Positions 33,170-43,034 of a stretch of 64,000 bases of DNA are shown here, piece after piece. Positions within the stretch are counted from its first letter, which is position 1, and each line of letters starts with the position of its first letter. The position numbers were made by a program, and so were the translations under genes. Origin of the DNA: Glandiceps talaboti (lineage: Eukaryota > Hemichordata > Enteropneusta > Spengelidae); assembly GCF_964340395.1 (NCBI RefSeq), contig NC_135557.1, forward strand, positions 4,999,716 to 5,063,715, read 5' to 3'. The notes beneath the pieces are model-generated. The model did not search any database, was not told the DNA's origin, and saw nothing but the letters and a program-made list of their open reading frames with translations.

Positions 33170-33840
33170 ATGCCTTACAACAGAGAACTTCAAGGTGATT
33201 ACTCAAAACAAAATGCACTTGGTAGTAAAGGAGAGCAAACTCATCATGTTGTAATTGAAAATTACAGGTTATTACAAAAGTGGTAAAAGTTTTCTTTACA
33301 AACATATCCAACATTTCAGAACTATTAACTTCTCTGGTACGGATACAATTATTAACGAAAACATTAATATACCACGTAGAAGTCTGAAAGGAATTTTTGT
33401 ATTATTCAGTAAACCACAGCTACAAAATTTATTAGACACCAAACTATTCTGTAATCCTAGTATTAATTCTGTTGCAGTAACGATAGAAGGCATCGCAAAT
33501 AAAGTGTATGCACAGGGTTTATACCCCAGTAGAAGCCAGACGTTATTTCATGGCACCTGAGTTCTGTAGATATGCTGGTCAAGGAATTGATAAACTAGAG
33601 AAAGTAGACGAGTCCAATTTTCTGTTGGATAAATACTGTTTGTTTATTGATTTAAGAAGTTTTAAAAATAATATGTATCATGGTAGTGGTCTGAAAGTCA
33701 TGAATACAAAAGATGGGGTTCAACTGGAAATTCAACAAGAGGCTACAGATCCACAAGAAAGAATAAGTGCAAATATTTTTATTATAAGTGATGTCAAGCT
33801 TAATATTGAAGGCTCTAAATTGAAATCTATTATATATTAA
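33170..33840 (+). pseudogene. Polinton capsid protein candidate, internally deleted and frameshifted
   Basis: ATG 33,170 opens MPYNRELQGDYSKQNALGSK; this frame ends near 33,286. A second frame carries NINIPRRSLKGIFVLFSKPQ and INSVAVTIEGIANKVYAQGL (33,364-33,520), and a third gives CLFIDLRSFKNNMYHGSGLK and NTKDGVQLEI...ANIFIISDVKLNI (33,639-33,840). The pattern SLKGIxVLF...VxVTIEGxxNxVYxxG...FIDxRS...HGSGxxxxxxDGVxLxI...DAxLNI is what I recall of the C-terminal half of large Polinton capsid-type proteins. Only about 220 codons remain, and the N-terminal piece joins the C-terminal half almost directly, so a middle part was probably deleted. Assignment as major capsid protein is tentative. Confidence 0.45.
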
Positions 33841-33849
33841 TACTCTAAA

Positions 33850-34449
33850 ATGATATGGCTTGACCCTCCTTTCAATATGCTTATTAGTGCACCGACATGT
33901 TCGGGTAAAACAGAGTTCGTTATGGAACTGTTACAAACGTATTACAAGAATGTATTCGATTATATAATCATAATCTGCCTGACGTTCATAAATAATAAAG
34001 CTTATGATAAAAAATGTATTTACAAAGACTCGGACATTATTATAATGATTCCTAACATATAATAAATAAATGAAAGTATTGAACTCGCGTATGAGTGTTA
34101 TAAAAATACAAAAAGTCTAATCATACTAGATGACTGTGCTTTCACGAAAGATGTTAAATCTTGTGTCAATATTTTAACAAAATTGGCATTTTCAGCTAGT
34201 CATGATAATATTAGCGTATGGTTACTTATGCAGCAATATAGGAGTATCGCCAAGACATTTCTAGAAAATATTGGCATGTTTGTTCTTTATTACACACTGA
34301 GTAAAAATGATGTGAAAGAGATAATTGAAAACTACGAGATGGAATTAAATAAAAATGAAATTAGTGAATTTATAAAACAATTTAAAAATACTCCTTACAG
34401 CAAATTAGTGTTTCGATTAAGACAACCTTATAGTATAGATCTGGTATAA
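33850..34449 (+). pseudogene. ATP: Polinton packaging ATPase (A32/FtsK-HerA type), one short break
   Basis: P-loop ATPase that pumps DNA into capsids in related viruses (family knowledge). It starts at ATG 33,850 with LDPPFNMLISAPTCSGKTEF: Walker A is APTCSGKT at about 33,889. ICLTFINNKAYD follows. The frame is closed by stops at 34,060-34,067 and then resumes in the same phase with SLIILDDCAFTKDVKS (Walker B LIILDD, about 34,118), a WLLMQQYRSI sensor-like block and KLVFRLRQPYSI near the end. About 200 codons, close to the family's usual length. The stop sits between Walker A and B. Confidence 0.85.
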
Positions 34450-34514
34450 TGTTAATCAATGATATTTTATGGCTATTTATTGCGTTAGTTATCATCTACT
34501 TTTTTATAAAATAA
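34449..34514 (+). CDS. Polinton 21-residue membrane microprotein overlapping the ATPase stop
   Basis: The ATG at 34,449 shares its A with the ATPase stop (TAATG). The peptide MLINDILWLFIALVIIYFFI plus Lys is one hydrophobic helix. It may be a genuine tiny membrane gene or chance in AT-rich DNA; the stop-start overlap slightly favours a real translational coupling. Confidence 0.3.
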   Translation: MLINDILWLFIALVIIYFFIK

Positions 34515-34520
34515 AATATA

Positions 34521-34536
34521 CTTTTATATTATATAG
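34521..34536 (+). promoter_or_regulatory. A/T box before a Polinton gene
   Basis: CTTTTATATTATATAG five bases before ATG 34,541, of the same type as the boxes at 33,134 and 24,038. Confidence 0.45.
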
Positions 34537-34540
34537 CAAA

Positions 34541-34990
34541 ATGGAACAGACGTTTACAGATATTTTACAGCCAGTTGAATCAGTATCAACAACACCATAA
34601 CAGGTGTCTCCAATAGTTAAGCACAGGGAAAGATTACTATGTATTATTGCTGCTGGACAATCAAAAGCTTTCTTGGGGAAAAAAATTCACTCTCGAATAT
34701 ATTGAAAAGCGAGCGATAAAGAAATTGAAAAGTATTATAAAATATATGAAAGCACTTACAGTTCTCTCGTAAGTGACAATATTGTAAATGGAGTTTTATT
34801 TGGGTTTAGTAAATTAGTAGGACTTGTGCTTCCAGTGCATAATGTGAACAAATTAAGTGATGACTTGAAGAACAATTTTCTTGTTACAAATCAATTCAAA
34901 CAACTTACTGGAAAGTTAGCATACAGTTATGGTCCTCTTTTAGCATTGACAAGTGGTGGTCTCACTATTTTAAATAACATTAACTTTTAA
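34541..34990 (+). pseudogene. Polinton conserved unknown protein, frameshifted
   Basis: ATG 34,541 opens MEQTFTDILQPVESVSTTP, followed by an in-frame TAA. The frame resumes with SPIVKHRERLL...AAGQSKAFLGKK, shifts at the A-run near 34,680, and ends with KASDKEIEKYYKIYESTYSS, LVNGVLFGFSKLVGLVLPV-like and LAYSYGPLLALTSGGLTIL (two hydrophobic segments). The second half is well preserved. From memory, this helical plus double-hydrophobic architecture accompanies Polinton ATPase genes. A membrane location is likely; function unknown. Confidence 0.5.
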
Positions 34991-35002
34991 ACACAAGCAA
35001 AG

Positions 35003-35250
35003 TGACTTAAATGATTTTAATAAAGTTGAAAAGAGTGACTTAAGTCAACATGAACAAGTTCTTGATCAAGTTCTTGAAAACAACTTAGAACTTGACTTAG
35101 TTGAAGAGTTTCAAAATTTAAAGTAACTTAAATGACTTTAATAAAGTTGAAAAGAATAATTTAAGTAACATGAACAAGTTCTTGATCAAGTTCTTGAAAA
35201 CAACTTGAACACAACTTGAAAACAACTTGAAAATTAACTTAATGAAAAGA
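35003..35250 (+). repeat. ~117-bp tandem duplication in a Polinton intergenic region
   Basis: Two copies containing TGACTTAAATGATTTTAATA or close variants, then AACATGAACAAGTTCTTGAT and CAAGTTCTTGAAAACAACTT. The first copy reads SDLNDFNKVEKSDL...HEQVLDQVLENNLELDL before a stop. The second is out of frame, so this may be the degraded end of the gene upstream. Confidence 0.8.
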
Positions 35251-35465
35251 GTTTAAAAAAATTAAAGTAAGATGAAAAGAAATATTTTGTATTATATATA
35301 ACAGTGTAAAAAAATTAGTGATACAGAACAGACTCAAACAGAGACTGTGACTAAAAAATTAAAACTAAAAGTCCGGGTAGAGTTGCATGGGGTAAAAAAT
35401 TATCAGTAATTTCAGCTGAAACAAAAAAATGAAAAAAATTAAAATCGATAGAGACAAAGGAGTCA

Positions 35466-35777
35466 ATGGAATCAATGGAACCGACTGAGTTTTCCTCACA
35501 GTCAGACAATATAAGCTCGCAATTTAATAATACTATGATTTTATTAACTCTTGGTTCACTAGTAATTGGGGTAGCTGGTTTATATTATAAAAGAGAGTGG
35601 TTTTTACAATCAGGTGCTAAAGAAACTAAACAATTAACGACATCACAACCATATGGAAATTCATCTGTGTTGGTAAACCATAGTATTCAATTTGAACTTT
35701 TGTTCCAAACACAACTAGAAAATTTACCTGAAACATCACAACCAGTTGAAAATAATGCTCTGTTTGAAATGGAATAA
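35466..35777 (+). CDS. Polinton small single-pass membrane protein
   Basis: Intact 103-codon frame (ATG 35,466; a second ATG at 35,475). It has a short Ser/Gln-rich N-terminus, one membrane segment (TMILLTLGSLVIGVAGLYY, residues about 24-42), a basic YKREW stop-transfer flank and a polar Gln/Thr-rich tail ending LFEME. It is followed by an A/T box and another tiny membrane gene. No family recognised. Confidence 0.45.
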   Translation: MESMEPTEFSSQSDNISSQFNNTMILLTLGSLVIGVAGLYYKREWFLQSGAKETKQLTTSQPYGNSSVLVNHSIQFELLFQTQLENLPETSQPVENNALFEME

Positions 35778-35810
35778 TTATTTTATATATATATGATATA
35801 TATACACACA

Positions 35811-35942
35811 ATGACAAACTATACTAAACTAATTGTGAATGGTCTTTATGGTGGTGCAATTTTATATGCTTTAACAATAGCTAATAGTTTAATACTTGAT
35901 AAAAAATATATATTTAAATATATAATAAAAAAATATATTTAA
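35811..35942 (+). CDS. Polinton 43-residue membrane protein
   Basis: ATG 35,811 after an A/T box (35,777-35,806). The sequence MTNYTKLIVNGLYGGAILYA continues with LTIANSLILDKKYIF and a basic end, giving one hydrophobic helix with a GxxxGG-like face. The frame is intact. Small hydrophobic proteins of this kind are frequent in Polintons and related viruses; role unknown. Confidence 0.45.
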   Translation: MTNYTKLIVNGLYGGAILYALTIANSLILDKKYIFKYIIKKYI

Positions 35943-35954
35943 ATATATAATAAA

Positions 35955-36254
35955 ATGGAAGTATGTAAATTATGTAAACGGGAAAGTGCAACCCGTGATT
36001 GTACTAACATTTATGGTACACTGTTTGGAAAATCCCATTGTTCTAATTGTTGTGATTCGATGACAAAAATGAACTGGTATAATGTTATTCATTGTAACAT
36101 ATGTAGAAGATTCAACATTCCTCGTAATGATATTTGTAAAAACATTTGTGGTAACATCTATGGAAGGTTTCACTGTTTTAACTGCTGTATTTCATTTAAT
36201 AAACCTCTAGATGAAAACTTTCATGACCTTCATCATAATTCAAAATATTTATGA
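35955..36254 (+). CDS. Polinton Cys-rich protein with two similar zinc-binding-like repeats
   Basis: Intact 99-codon frame (ATG 35,955). It has two internal repeats: CKLC..ESATRDCTNIYGTLFGKSHCSNC (residues 4-33) and CNIC..FNIPRNDICKNICGNIYGRFHCFNC (residues 47-76). Each is C-x2-C...C...IYG..xG+xHCxNCC, a treble-clef or RING-like spacing of six to seven cysteines and one histidine. A/T box at 35,928-35,953. Zinc binding is inferred. It may be a regulator or a virion protein; no family recognised. Confidence 0.55.
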   Translation: MEVCKLCKRESATRDCTNIYGTLFGKSHCSNCCDSMTKMNWYNVIHCNICRRFNIPRNDICKNICGNIYGRFHCFNCCISFNKPLDENFHDLHHNSKYL

Positions 36255-36274
36255 TCCTAAAAACAATATTAAAA

Positions 36275-36606
36275 ATGTTTTTAATAGGTATAATCTTAAT
36301 TATTATAATTTATCAACTGTTGCTAGAATATTTTTATCAATCAACAAAATTTATACAGAACATGAAGTTCATACAAATCCAACATGATGTCGATCACTTA
36401 ACTTTAGTGTGATTAAAAATGTAATTCTATTATACTTACGAAAATATCAGGAAGCGGATAAAATATCAGAGTTGAAAACGAAAGTACATGAACAGAATAA
36501 TATTCTCAAACAGTATTGGGATAAATGGAATACAAAATATAATATAAAATTTAGTTGGTGTTTACGATGGTGTCTAACATTTAAAAAAATTAAACAATCA
36601 TTATAA
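36275..36606 (+). pseudogene. Last Polinton gene: membrane anchor plus helical tail, frameshifted
   Basis: ATG 36,275 opens MFLIGIILIIIIYQLLLEYF, an N-terminal membrane anchor, and stops at 36,410-36,412. An overlapping frame from 36,409 continues VILLYLRKYQEADKISELKT, a charged helix and a Trp/Cys-rich end (WDKWNTKYNIKFSWCLRWCL) to 36,606. One lost or gained base near 36,410 would join them, which suggests a single ancestral gene. It ends about 85 bp before the right inverted repeat. Confidence 0.45.
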
Positions 36607-36689
36607 AAAATAATTAAACGTTATTTAATGACTCATCCTGTATGATCTCATATGCCTATTGTAAGTGTATTGACCTTTTGAATCTACCA

Positions 36690-36920
36690 GTGGATTAATT
36701 TAGACAAAGGATGAGAATATTAATAGATTACCAATTGTCAGTCGTTACGCGGTTCAGATACCCTTCACAGTGAATGACAGTGAAACGACAGTGAACGACA
36801 GTGAATGACAGTGAAACGACAGTGAACGACAGTGAATGACAGTGAAACGACAGTGTTATTTTTGTGTTTACTCAAATTTAATATAGATTAGACTGTTTTA
36901 ACTTTTAAAAAAACGGTGAA
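36690..36920 (-). repeat. Polinton right terminal inverted repeat with internal array
   Basis: Reverse complement of the left repeat (12,301-12,500) plus an extra tandem block at 36,772-36,855: about 2.7 copies of a 31-bp unit built from GACAGTGAA(T/C/A)-type words. The left repeat has only one degenerate stretch at that place. The outermost bases are GGTGAA ending at 36,920. Confidence 0.85.
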
Positions 36921-37324
36921 AAATGGGGGTTGTCGAAAAGTGATCTCGTACTATCAATTTCTATACTACTAACTACAACTTGAATTGAATAGAATGGTTA
37001 AACACAGTAGAGGTACAGTCATATAACACACTGAATAATGAGTGTATCACATGCCATGTCATATATTTGTGTGGTTTGAGCAAAGGGTTAAAAGGTTATC
37101 AGAACAATCCGACAGGTATCTGATTGTAAGCCACAAAACACCGTTAATACAAATTTGAAATTGTTTGTTTCCTTACAAGTCAACTGGGTCCAACCACAAA
37201 TGCAACTAGACGATTCTACTTTATTACAACAGATAAACATCTGAGTGTTTGGTTTCAGTTCAAGCTTTAGATATGCCTAAATAATGCATGTATTTAGTAA
37301 AATTTCAATTTAAGGCATTTTCTT

Positions 37325-37771
37325 CCCGGCGGTGGCAGTCCCTAGATGGGTGGGTATCCATACTTGTTAGTGAAATTTCAAATGTACTCATTTGCCCGGA
37401 ATATTTCAATGAAAAACATCCCCTTTTTAGTGAATCTGGGAGAAAATCATTACAAACACATTGTTATTTCCGAAATTCGGGAGGGTTTACCTTGATGGAC
37501 ATTTAAACCATACACTGCACGTACACTCTTTGTCCTAATGTTTGCAATTGAATACTATGGATTACGAGACCTTCGTCCCCAGGCCTTCGTCGGAAAGTTT
37601 CCTCTGAGAGAGAGTAGAAAAAGGGCATCCTACCCCTATCCTGAGAGGGTGATCTGAAAAAGTACCCCTTTTCACGATTGCACGGACAAGAAGACAGACG
37701 AAAACACCCCTTTTTCCGTGAAATTTCTAACAAGTATGTGTACCCGCTTCGTCTGGGACTGCCACCACCTG
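37325..37771. mobile_element. MITE-like foldback, copy 1 (~447 bp)
   Basis: Ends CCCGGCGGTGGCAGTCCC and GGGACTGCCACCACC are inverted repeats of about 50 bp that run on through GGGTA(T)CCATACTTGTTAG and GAAATTTC. The middle has TTGCAATTGAATACTA and GGATTACGAGACCTTCGTC. No coding capacity. The four copies in the window all sit in the same place within block A, so they spread by block duplication rather than by separate insertions. Confidence 0.8.
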
Positions 37772-38039
37772 AGTTATTATATACAAGTATCATAATAGTA
37801 TTATAGAATTATTATTAAACATTTTGTCTGATGGCTGATACTTTATTGATATAGTAGTTTTTCCATTTGATCAGAATGACAGTCTGTCGGTCTGCAACTA
37901 TCTATCTGTCTGTCTGTCTTCTGCATATATATGTCACTGTGTTCCACGCTTGAATTCTCAAATGAGCAAAGTTGGAAAATACAAAACAAATATGTATGTT
38001 GAATGGTGATAATTAATGTGCCCAGCTATTATTAGATAG

Positions 38040-38262
38040 CTATTGACATTTTACTTGAGTACACACTGTGATTGGTTGGTGTAGTCACGTGATAGTGTTC
38101 GTACTTGTAGAGTTGAAAGATTTCACAGTGTACAGGTGATTCACCACTCACTTGGCTACACAACGTCTACACCGTCCCAGTTCGTTTCATGATTCGAGTT
38201 TATTGATTAATTGTGTAATTGTGAACGTCACAAGTCGACAACATTGACGTCATACTATTCAG
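38040..38262 (+). promoter_or_regulatory. Promoter-like cassette with splice-donor end, copy 1
   Basis: Contains an inverted CCAAT box (GATTGGTTGG), palindromic E-box GTCACGTGATA, a conserved GGCTACACAACGTCTACACC segment and a perfect CRE (TTGACGTCAT), ending in CAG/GTAGGT at 38,263. All of these recur in the copies at 46,949, 50,318 and 55,890. This fits a TATA-less promoter plus first exon of a duplicated transcription unit. Confidence 0.5.
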
Positions 38263-39869
38263 GTAGGTCACTGTCGTCTTAGTTCCTGCCTACAAAATAG
38301 TGTGTAAATTGTAATGTTAACTTTTGTTATTTATGTTAGTCCAAGTTGTTGAAGTACAAGTAGGTTTAACATATTGATACTTCTATCGTTAATAAGTTCT
38401 AATACTGCTATCATAAAATTAAATATTCATATTGATAGTTCAGCTAATTCAGTTCGGTTACTCTGTCTACTAAACATTAATTTCATCGCCACCATCCTGA
38501 CAACAGTGGAAAATATTATATTAAAATTAGGAGAGAAAAATGATACTGTAGTTGATAGATGAGTTTCAACATATGGCTGGTCAGGGGCTTGAGGTATTAA
38601 AGATATCACTTGACAACAAGATGTGTTCTACGTACAGTCAGGATTATAAGAACATAGGCGTAAAAAAAATAAGTACATTACAAACCACCACTTCTAAATG
38701 AGGTGAAGTTCAAGTTTTATCGAATAAATATTGAATGATTGATATTAAGGGATTCAAAAGTGAATAACCGAACCCACCAAAACATTCTCGGGGAATATAA
38801 AATCGCTTTGACAGAATAATCTGAATGTCGAATTCACTATTTCATGTTCGGTACATGAATTGTAGTTTCACTGCAATGTCTTAAAAGTATTTCAATACGA
38901 CACTCCTGTAGTATTATCGTAGTGTCCTGCTTTCTGATTGGATTAGCCGTGATGTACAGGATTAAATATAATCTGCTAGAAGAACACGTAAATAAATCAG
39001 CTTAAAATATTGAAGTATTAGAAGAACTGTAAATATGTAGCCGTTGACTTGAAATTATATCAGTCTCAAAATTATTACGATGGCATTTCTGTTTTGAGTA
39101 CTCCGTAATCTACCCTGTCGATAATGGTGCATTGAAGTCACGTACTTATTTCAATATAAATATCGTACATGTAGATGTCTTTGAAAAGTTTGAGCGACAA
39201 CTACAACCAGTTGTTGAACTTCATAAAGTTAAAATCTGTTACGCGTTTTTACATTTTTTGAATTGAGAGTTTCTATACGTGTTGTTTTTCTGACAATCAT
39301 AGACTCTATCTGCAATTATCGACAACCTTTCCGTCATTTATTTATGAAAATGCAAACGTGTCACTCCGTACAAACTGCACTTAATGGCGATACCACGAAA
39401 CTAAACTAATCTCTAAATTAATTATTATTTCCAAAATACATATGTGTTTTACACAACACAAGTTTACACAATGTTGTCAAGTGACTGTGCTATGAAACTC
39501 ATAACATATAGTGACTAATCCTCCACCTGCAGTAAGTAAATGATTGGTTTGACCATTGACAGTTGACGGTGAGTGGTTCGCGTTTAATTTTGATACATGG
39601 TGGGCGAATTCACATGCTTGGTGCTAATACCAGTACGACTCAATAGCAATTTAGCGACCATATTGATTTTCATTACTTTATAGATTTTAATAGGTTATTG
39701 TGATTATTCCCTACAGAGTGTCCATACATGTACATACTAATTGTCTCACACTAGGCCTGGAATCACTGACATCCAACGTCTAGATCTAACAATTGACTTT
39801 CATAATCTGATAAATAAAGTCAAGTTTAATCATAACTGAAATATCTTTAAACAATATTTTTATATCTGT

Positions 39870-40330
39870 AAAATATTGGAACTAATAATCAAATATCGTT
39901 ACAATTATTTTGCAATTGCATGGCTTAAAGTACAATTTTTGGCAGTATATTTGGTTAGAGTAACATCTGGGCCTTCAGGAAAAATGATTTTGCCCCTCTG
40001 GATTCTCTTGCGAAAACTCACAGGAGACGGTTTCTATGGTAACATTTACATTATTTTGAAGGATGCTAAAACATATGCCATATCTCGTGCCCCAGAAATG
40101 TTATAATCATAATTAAAGTGTGTGTATATATATATTTGAGAGGACAGGGAACTCAATTATTACATGACCTTTTCGATCAAGCTCAGCGTCATAGTCAAAA
40201 TTCAAGGTCATCTTAATTTTTGGACTTGTATCGAAACATTAACTGAAACTTTCAAGTATGTCTTCCATCAGATATGATTGGTAAAGCTGCAAGTTGGTCA
40301 GAAAATAGCTAAACATATAATCTTTCCGAA
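39870..40330. repeat. Block C, copy 1
   Basis: Shares ACAATTTTTGGCAGTATATT, AGAGTAACATCTGGGCCTTC, AACTCACAGGAGACGGTTTC and CATATAATCTTTCCGAAAAA with 51,325-51,745. Non-coding. Confidence 0.88.
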
Positions 40331-40552
40331 AAACGTGATACATATCTAACACCTACATAGCTCCTGAGAAGGATTAGTTTTTACTGAGGTATGTATAGCT
40401 GTAAATTATCATGAAATGTTTTTATTCTGACATTTACGATCACGTAAGAGAATTTACGTTGTAAGACCTGAAAGGACCTGTCCATGTCAAGTAGGTGTTC
40501 AGTATTTGATTACAAATATTTCACTGAAACGACTTGTTTACACCAAATAACA

Positions 40553-40994
40553 CCCACCTCCCCACTCCTTCCCCACCACCACGTTAAAACATACAACATT
40601 ATAAGATAACCATACATATTTCCTATGTCTAAAGCCAACATGGCTGCTCTGAGAAATATTAGTTATTTTACTGAAAGAACCACCATAGTTACAAGTATGG
40701 CTATAATTTATATCGTAAAATGTACAATCTTGCTTTTATTCTGACATTTACAATCACATAAGAAGACTTGTCTTATAGGACCATAAATGACCTATCCATG
40801 TCAAGTATATGTATTTACAACAAATAAATTGTACTAAATATGTTGGTCTTACCTCCAAATGTTAGTGACGCTATCGACTTAAAAAATCAATGCCATATAT
40901 TTTACTTTACGAGAAGAACATTACATACGTTCAATTTGAAATCAGTATGCCAAGATGAATTTCATAAGTTTACTTCTAGTCATCTGATGCAGAT

Positions 40995-41029
<35 letters not shown>

Positions 41030-41030
41030 C
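40553..41030. repeat. Block D, copy 1, ending in (CA)n
   Basis: Direct repeat of 42,035-42,600. Shared words: CATACAACATTATAAGATAA, TTCCTATGTCTAAAGCCA, TTAGTGACGCTATCGACTTA, CATCTGATG(C/T)AGATTAACAC; both then run into CA repeats. About 1.5 kb apart. Confidence 0.88.
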
Positions 41031-41640
41031 GTCATAGGTGCACAGCTTGTATTCGAACCACAAACACATTAGCACACACACAAATTCTTAAAACGCTTAA
41101 TGCACAGTGAACACTTTTCTTTACGGTTACACACCACTTTATAAGAAAACAAGACATATTTGGTTTGATAAAGAACACAAGTCCGGTTGTCTACGGTTGA
41201 AATACTTTATTATCAACATATCGACCTCACAGGAGGTCTTCTTCACGGTCTAAAAAACACATTAACGGATACAGAGTGATTGTAATAAATAAAACGACAA
41301 AACAGCTAAAAAATACTACAATAAAAGTGGTAAATGCAGTACATAGTATCGGTGAAAAAATAACGGTGAACCCCGCTAAATGGCAGAAAGCATGAGATTG
41401 GAAATATAAATGAAATAAGATGACAAACCGTAATAAACAAGCTATCATTTCGAAAATTGTATGGAATGGAAGTAACATGATGCTAGTAAGAAAAAGAATA
41501 AAACTTACTATACCTGGTTGGGCAGAAAAGCCTAGTCCCTCAGATGGTAAAAAGGGCGACTGACACACTTTTACTATGTGCTGTAGTTTCCACTTTTATT
41601 GTAGTATTTTTTTAGCTATATATGTTATCGTTTTATTTAT

Positions 41641-41645
<5 letters not shown>

Positions 41646-41692
<47 letters not shown>
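41646..41692. repeat. (TC)n microsatellite
   Basis: About 23 TC dinucleotides followed by GTAC/GCAC tetramers. Confidence 0.97.
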
Positions 41693-41698
<6 letters not shown>

Positions 41699-42034
41699 TA
41701 CGTACGCACGCACGCACGCACACACACATACACACACTAATAATAGAAGTAGATGTGCACACTAGTGATTCACATCAAAATGCATGCATATATAGGTAAA
41801 ATTATATTCACAGTGATTCAAATGCATTTATATCAATAGCCATGATTTCAGGTAGCTGTTAATTAAGTGCACAGTTTTTCTCCTTTTTCATTAAACCACC
41901 GTTACTCTCAACCAGGTCACCTGATTTATATTTGTTTGCTTGTTACCAATACCTACCACAGATACAAACAAGGCCATAAATTATGCAGTGTTTATTCTTT
42001 TAATATTACAACTTGATTTGAATAGGGTAACATT

Positions 42035-42541
42035 ACTTCCCCACTCATTCCCCACCCCCACGCTAAAACATACAACATTATAAGATAACCATACATATTT
42101 CCTATGTCTAAAGCCAGCATTGCTGCTCTGAGAAACACTAGTTTTTACTGAAACAACCACCATAGTTTAAGTATGGCTATAATTTATATCGTAAAATGTA
42201 CAATCTTGCCTTTATTCTGACATTTACAATCACATAAGAAGACTTGTGTTGTTAGACCATAAATGACCTATCCATGTCAAGTATGTGTGCAAATACATCA
42301 CTGAAACGACATCTTTACAACAAATAACCTGCAATAAATCTGAGGTGTTAGCTCCAAATTTTAGTGACGCTATCGACTTAGAAAATGAATAACATGTAGA
42401 TGATATTAATGCTTTTTCATGATAACTTATGAAATCAATGCCATATATTTCACTTCACCAGAAGAACATTACAACGTTCAATTTGAAATCAGTATGCCAA
42501 GATGAAATTCATAAGTTTACTTCTAGTCATCTGATGTAGAT

Positions 42542-42611
<70 letters not shown>

Positions 42612-42665
42612 ACATATACATACATACATACATACATACATACATACATACATACACACACACAC
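42035..42665. repeat. Block D, copy 2, ending in CA/CATA arrays
   Basis: Second copy of block D. It carries a 56-bp insertion near 42,390-42,440 relative to copy 1, and a longer terminal (CA)n followed by (CATA)n at 42,543-42,665. Confidence 0.88.
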
Positions 42666-43034
42666 ATAAATGTTTGTTTTATGATAACGTACATGTGATG
42701 AATAGTATCAGATGTTACTTCATCTGAAGAATACTGCATACGTTCATTTTAAAATCAACAAGGCCGAGATGAAATTCTTACTATTTCTAATCATCTAGAA
42801 ATACCAATGCATTTTTTATGCAATTGCAAGGCTGCTAGACGTTTTGAAGATATACATTTCGTAAACGACTACTTCAGAATTTTAAGGTGATTCCAAAATA
42901 TAAAAATAACCCTTTTCCTTTACAAAGTTTTAGTTACTGTATATAGTTTAAACTACGATTCACATAACGTTGTAACAAAATTGATCGACGTATATAAATT
43001 TATATTTTGTTCTTCTTATTTCTTTGTCCTGTAG

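Larger units (their letters stand above)
12301..36920. mobile_element. Polinton/Maverick DNA element, decayed, with nested insertions
   Basis: Bounded by diverged terminal inverted repeats (TTCACC at 12,301; GGTGAA ending at 36,920). It encodes the Polinton hallmark set: protein-primed family B DNA polymerase, retroviral-type integrase with chromodomain, A32/FtsK-like packaging ATPase, capsid-like candidates and small unknown genes. After removing the nested CR1/L2-like piece (about 1.5 kb) and the 4.78-kb pogo-like element, about 18.4 kb remains. If the unexplained 3.3 kb at 17,570-20,855 is also inserted, about 15 kb remains; 15-20 kb is normal for the family. Nearly every large gene has frameshifts or stops, so it is a relic. 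No adenovirus-type protease was recognised. A matching 6-bp target duplication was not found at these borders, so each border may be off by a few bases. Confidence 0.93.
36960..39900. repeat. Segmental duplication block A, copy 1
   Basis: Order: TGTATCACATGCCATGTCAT segment, MITE (37,325-37,771), promoter-like cassette (38,040-38,262), GTTAATAAGTTCTAATACTG segment, a CGGGGAATATAAAATCGCTTT segment and ATTGGTTTGACCATTGACAG (39,542). The same order recurs at 54,780-57,960 in full, and in part at 45,600-48,440 and 50,250-50,770. No coding gene is visible inside. Confidence 0.9.

Noticed and set aside
37503-37793. Frames inside the MITE copies (also 46,130-46,475 and 55,328-55,555)
   Set aside because: The four copies do not keep a common frame, so they are not coding.
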